This document shows positions 6,088-8,294 of a stretch of DNA of 8,294 nucleotides, one piece after another. The DNA is from an uncultured Eubacteriales bacterium (lineage in GTDB: Bacteria > Bacillota > Clostridia > Oscillospirales > Oscillospiraceae): assembly GCA_902477055.1 (NCBI GenBank), contig CABSFY010000093.1, positions 1 to 8,294 of the forward strand. Reading direction: 5' to 3'. Each line of letters opens with the position of its first letter. Position 1 is the stretch's first letter. The position numbers and the translations under genes are program-made. The notes below the pieces were generated by a model. It made no database searches. It was not told the origin of the DNA and was given only the letters and a program-made list of their open reading frames with translations.

Positions 6088-6159
6088 CACGCAGGGTTCA
6101 AACCACATGAACGCTGCCCTCTCCCCCTAGCCACGCGTCCAAAAAATTTTTCAGCTTTT

Positions 6160-6201
6160 CCCGTCGGTGCTTCCCCACTGACGGGCCTATTTTGCTTTTT
6201 T
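6160..6201 (+). terminator. Orphan hairpin with T-rich tail, possible terminator
   Basis: CCCGTCGGTG (6160-6169) pairs with CACTGACGGG (6176-6185) through ten pairs including one G-U, around a CTTCCC loop. The tail CCTATTTTGCTTTTTT (6186-6201) is T-rich but starts four bases late. No plus-strand gene ends nearby; the tRNA already has its own terminator more than 300 bp upstream. It may instead be repeat debris or a backup insulating ade. Confidence 0.4.
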
Positions 6202-6362
6202 AGATTGCGCTGACTTTTGTTTTTTCGCGTTGGCTTTTTCCCGATATCGTTCCTGCCTGACAGGAAAAACCGCACAATTGCACAAAAATTTCGCCTTGCA
6301 CCACGGAAACCCCCCCGGTCTTTTTGTAACTTCTGCCAAAAGTTCCGAGCCGCTAAAAATTT

Positions 6363-6396
6363 TTGTACACGCAGCCGGTTCCTTGTGCTATATTAT
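6363..6396 (+). promoter_or_regulatory. Probable promoter of ade (extended -10)
   Basis: TGC followed by TATATT (6389-6394) forms an extended -10 box; an overlapping TATTAT lies at 6391-6396. The best -35-like hexamer, TTGTAC (6363-6368), is 20 nt from TATATT, longer than ideal, so the -35 assignment is weak. A start near 6401 would leave a leader of about 24 nt, too short for a purine riboswitch. The -10 context GTGCTAT also occurs in the tRNA promoter. Confidence 0.6.
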
Positions 6397-6406
6397 AGGA
6401 AAGACG

Positions 6407-6413
6407 AAAGGAG
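6407..6413 (+). promoter_or_regulatory. Ribosome binding site of ade, fixes its start
   Basis: AAAGGAG lies 11 nt before the ATG at 6425-6427. The frame stays open upstream to an ATG at 6230, but that would place the promoter inside the coding region and add residues unlike the family. Confidence 0.85.
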
Positions 6414-6424
6414 TGCTGCAAAGC

Positions 6425-8173
6425 ATGACGAAACAGGAACTGAAGAAACTGATCGACGTTGCCGCCGGGCGGGTGCCCGCAGATGTTGTTATTAAGAACT
6501 GCCGCGTTGTGGACGTTTACTCCGGTACGATCCGTGAGGGCGACATCGCGCTGTGCGACGGAAAAATCGCCGGTGTCGGCAGCTATGAGGGCCTTGAGGT
6601 CGTAGACGCGGAGGGCCGCTACGCCGCCCCCGGCTTTATCGACAGCCACATTCACATCGAATCCTCTTACGTTACTCCAGAGCAGATCAGCCGCCTGCTT
6701 GTCCCGCACGGCGCGGCAACGATCATCGCCGACCCGCATGAGATCGTCAACGTCTGCGGCATCAAGGGCCTGGACTACATGATGGACGCCGCAAAGGACG
6801 CGGCGCTGGACATCAAATTTATGCTTCCCTCCTGCGTTCCGGCCACGCCGTTTGAAACCTCCGGCGCGGTGATCGACGCAGAGCAGATGCGCGAGCCGAT
6901 CACGCGGGAGAATATTCTCGGCCTCGGCGAGTTCATGAACTACGTCGGCGTGATTGGCGCGGAGGACGCGGTACTGGACAAGCTGCTCGTCGCGATCAAC
7001 CACGGCAAGCTCATCGACGGCCACGCACCCACGGTCATGGGCAAGAGCCTCAACGCCTACAGCGCCCCCGGCATCCGCGGCGACCACGAATGCGCCACGG
7101 TCGAGGAAATGCAGGCACGCATCTCATGCGGTATGTACGTCCTGCTGCGGCAAGGCTCGGCGTGCCACGATCTGCGCCCGCTGCTCAAGGGCGTTACGCC
7201 GGAAAACAGCCGCCGCTGCGTCCTGTGCTCGGACGACCGGCAGCCGAAAACGATTTTCAGCGAGGGCCACATCGACAACCATCTGCGCATCTGCGTGGAG
7301 GAGGGCCTCGACCCCGTCAGCGCCATCCGCATGGCGACGCTCAACGCCGCCGAATGCTGGCATTTGAATGATCGCGGCGCGATCGCCCCCGGTCTGCGGG
7401 CAGACATCGTGCTGCTCGACGACCTGAAGGAATTCCATGTTCATAAGGTCTGGTTGCAGGGAAAGCTCTGCTCCATTGATAACACCTATTTGCTGGAGGT
7501 TCACCGCCACGACATCTCCGCCGTCAAGGGCAGTGTCCATTTGAAGGATTTCTCCGCCGACCGCCTGCGTCTGCCGCTCAAGAGCGACTACGCACACGTG
7601 ATTCAGATCGTCCCCGGCGGCGTGGTGTCCGAAAACCGTGTTGTCCGCGTGAGGCGCGATGAAAACGGTGAATTCGTCCGCGACCCGGCGGTCGATATCG
7701 TCAAGGTCGCGGTTGTGGAGCGGCATCAATACACCGGCAACGTCGCCGTGGCGCTGCTGGGCGGCTACGGAATCCGGCACGGTGCCGTGGCGCTGTCCGT
7801 TGCGCACGATTCGCATAATATCATTGTCGTCGGCGTGAGCGACGACGAGATGGCCTGCGCCGTCGAGGCGCTCGCCGAGCAGGAGGGCGGTATCGTCCTT
7901 GTGCGCGACGGCAAGGTGATCGAGCGGATGCCGATGCCGGTTGCGGGCCTGATGAGCGACCAGAGCGGCCGCTGGGTCGATGAAAAGCTGACGGCCATTC
8001 ACGAGGCGGCGTTCCATGAGCTGGGCATCGCAGGCGAGGTCGAGCCGGTCATGACGCTGTGCTTCATGTCGCTGCCGGTCATTCCGGAGCTGAAGCTCAC
8101 GGACCGGGGTCTGTTCGATGTTGTCAATTTCCGCTTCACTCCCATCGAGGCCGAAGCTCCGGAAGAAAAGTAA
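6425..8173 (+). CDS. ade: Adenine deaminase
   Basis: Ade hydrolyses adenine to hypoxanthine and ammonia in purine salvage; it is a metal-dependent (Mn/Fe) amidohydrolase of the cytoplasm. The protein is 582 residues, close to the usual 570-600. The N-terminal beta-sandwich and barrel entry read IKNCRVVDVYSG (23-34). The metal-binding HxH is in FIDSHIHIES (71-80; His75, His77). Further conserved blocks are ADPHEIVNV (102-110), LIDGHAP (196-202), IRGDHECATVEEM (217-229), CSDDRQPKTIF (268-278, with the Asp typical of the family) and EGHIDNHLR (280-288). A C-terminal adenine-deaminase domain (about 380-575) includes NVAVALLGGYGIRHGAVALSVAHDSHNI. The start is set by AAAGGAG 11 nt upstream. It has its own promoter and a terminator overlapping its stop, so it is probably monocistronic. 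No truncation or frameshift is seen; it appears unrelated to the glycogen genes. Confidence 0.97.
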   Translation: MTKQELKKLIDVAAGRVPADVVIKNCRVVDVYSGTIREGDIALCDGKIAGVGSYEGLEVVDAEGRYAAPGFIDSHIHIESSYVTPEQISRLLVPHGAATIIADPHEIVNVCGIKGLDYMMDAAKDAALDIKFMLPSCVPATPFETSGAVIDAEQMREPITRENILGLGEFMNYVGVIGAEDAVLDKLLVAINHGKLIDGHAPTVMGKSLNAYSAPGIRGDHECATVEEMQARISCGMYVLLRQGSACHDLRPLLKGVTPENSRRCVLCSDDRQPKTIFSEGHIDNHLRICVEEGLDPVSAIRMATLNAAECWHLNDRGAIAPGLRADIVLLDDLKEFHVHKVWLQGKLCSIDNTYLLEVHRHDISAVKGSVHLKDFSADRLRLPLKSDYAHVIQIVPGGVVSENRVVRVRRDENGEFVRDPAVDIVKVAVVERHQYTGNVAVALLGGYGIRHGAVALSVAHDSHNIIVVGVSDDEMACAVEALAEQEGGIVLVRDGKVIERMPMPVAGLMSDQSGRWVDEKLTAIHEAAFHELGIAGEVEPVMTLCFMSLPVIPELKLTDRGLFDVVNFRFTPIEAEAPEEK

Positions 8174-8211
8174 AAAGCCAAAGGGACCGCGATTGCGGTC
8201 CCTTGCTTTTT
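8172..8211 (+). terminator. Intrinsic terminator of ade
   Basis: AAGGGACCGC (8181-8190) pairs perfectly with GCGGTCCCTT (8195-8204) around GATT. AAAAAGC (8172-8178) can extend the stem with GCTTTTT (8205-8211), leaving CA as a bulge. The hairpin begins within the ade stop codon. The A/T symmetry could allow termination from both directions. Confidence 0.92.
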
Positions 8212-8259
8212 AGACTGTCAAAGAACTGCCCAACGAAAGGTTTCGGAGGGAGGAAAAGT

Positions 8260-8290
8260 GTGAAAGGGAACCGTCAGGGTTCCCTTTCAC
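8260..8290 (-). terminator. Perfect 13-bp hairpin at right edge, possible terminator of a convergent gene
   Basis: GTGAAAGGGAACC (8260-8272) pairs with GGTTCCCTTTCAC (8278-8290) around GTCAG with no mismatch. On the minus strand the stem is followed by ACTTTTCC, a short T-run, so it could end a minus-strand gene lying right of the window. On the plus strand the tail runs out of the window. Strand and role are uncertain. The 48 bases between the ade terminator and this hairpin hold nothing recognisable. Confidence 0.45.
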
Positions 8291-8294
8291 GTTC

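Larger units (their letters stand above)
5836..6362. other. Non-coding stretch between the tRNA terminator and the ade promoter, rich in palindromes
   Basis: I find no credible gene in this half-kilobase. Open frames crossing it (plus 5753-6130, minus 5662-5931, minus 5997-6275) either read through the tRNA or translate the palindromic repeats, and none has a ribosome binding site with family-like sequence. The contents, left to right, are a tRNA-3'-end-like fragment with nested inverted repeats (5836-5915), an approximately 120-bp REP-like element (5966-6087), an orphan GC hairpin (6160-6185), and then AT-rich DNA with a run of seven C near 6310. No purine riboswitch is visible ahead of ade. 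Confidence 0.7.

Noticed and set aside
5753..6130. 125-codon plus-strand frame from inside the tRNA
   Set aside because: It begins within the tRNA anticodon arm, passes through the terminator and translates the REP-like repeat; a spurious frame.
5997..6275. 92-codon minus-strand frame
   Set aside because: It translates the orphan hairpin and the palindromic repeat, with no start signal or family similarity that I recognise.
6008..6349. GTTCCGAG repeated at 6008-6015 and 6342-6349, with a looser match near 5923
   Set aside because: Eight bases with divergent flanks in a region of similar composition is within chance expectation; no consistent spacing or longer unit is seen.
6230..6424. 65-residue N-terminal extension of ade
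   Set aside because: The extension contains the probable promoter, has no ribosome binding site and is unlike adenine deaminases, whereas the ATG at 6425 has AAAGGAG upstream.
6200..6424. Possible purine riboswitch upstream of ade
   Set aside because: I looked for the conserved junction and loop bases of the purine aptamer and did not find them; the likely leader is only about 24 nt.
6353..8017. Minus-strand frames of 244 and 297 codons opposite ade (6353-7087, 7124-8017)
   Set aside because: They are antisense to ade, which has family motifs along its whole length; the antisense products show no family features or start signals.

Overview
This window looks like a chromosomal segment of a GC-rich member of the Clostridia, plausibly Oscillospirales/Ruminococcaceae-like. 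The lineage call is an inference. It rests on the paired GlgC/GlgD ADP-glucose pyrophosphorylase subunits (a Bacillota hallmark), the Bacillus-type glgB-glgC-glgD-glgA order, strong AGGAGG-type ribosome binding sites, GC-rich genes beside AT-rich promoters, and a clostridial-style adenine deaminase. There are no phage, plasmid, CRISPR or defence genes.

Layout. Positions 1-5407 (minus strand) hold a glycogen-synthesis operon, transcribed right to left as glgB, glgC, glgD, glgA; glgA runs off the left edge. A vegetative-type promoter lies at 5453-5480. Positions 5408-5724 are an AT-rich spacer between two divergent promoters, with a perfect 10-bp inverted repeat and an 11-bp tandem repeat. A tRNA-Arg(ACG) gene with encoded CCA lies at 5725-5801 (plus), with its own promoter and a textbook terminator. 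Positions 5836-6362 are non-coding and rich in palindromes: a tRNA-3'-end-like fragment, a perfect 11-bp hairpin, an approximately 120-bp REP-like palindromic repeat and an orphan hairpin. Positions 6425-8173 (plus) hold ade, an adenine deaminase, apparently a single-gene unit with its own promoter and terminator. The last 80 bases have no gene but end in a perfect 13-bp hairpin.

How the genes work together. GlgC, probably with the degenerate partner GlgD, makes ADP-glucose from glucose-1-phosphate and ATP. GlgA would use it to extend alpha-1,4-glucan chains, and GlgB introduces alpha-1,6 branches. The genes are tightly packed: gaps of 32 and 19 nt, then a 4-nt ATGA overlap, so one mRNA with translational coupling is likely. 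By analogy with Bacillus glgBCDAP, a glycogen phosphorylase gene may follow beyond the left edge. Ade converts adenine to hypoxanthine for purine salvage and has no evident link to glycogen.

I found no previously undescribed multi-gene system. The least explained sequence is the intergenic palindromic DNA on both sides of the tRNA gene. Many long open frames opposite the glg and ade genes are antisense shadows and were left out.
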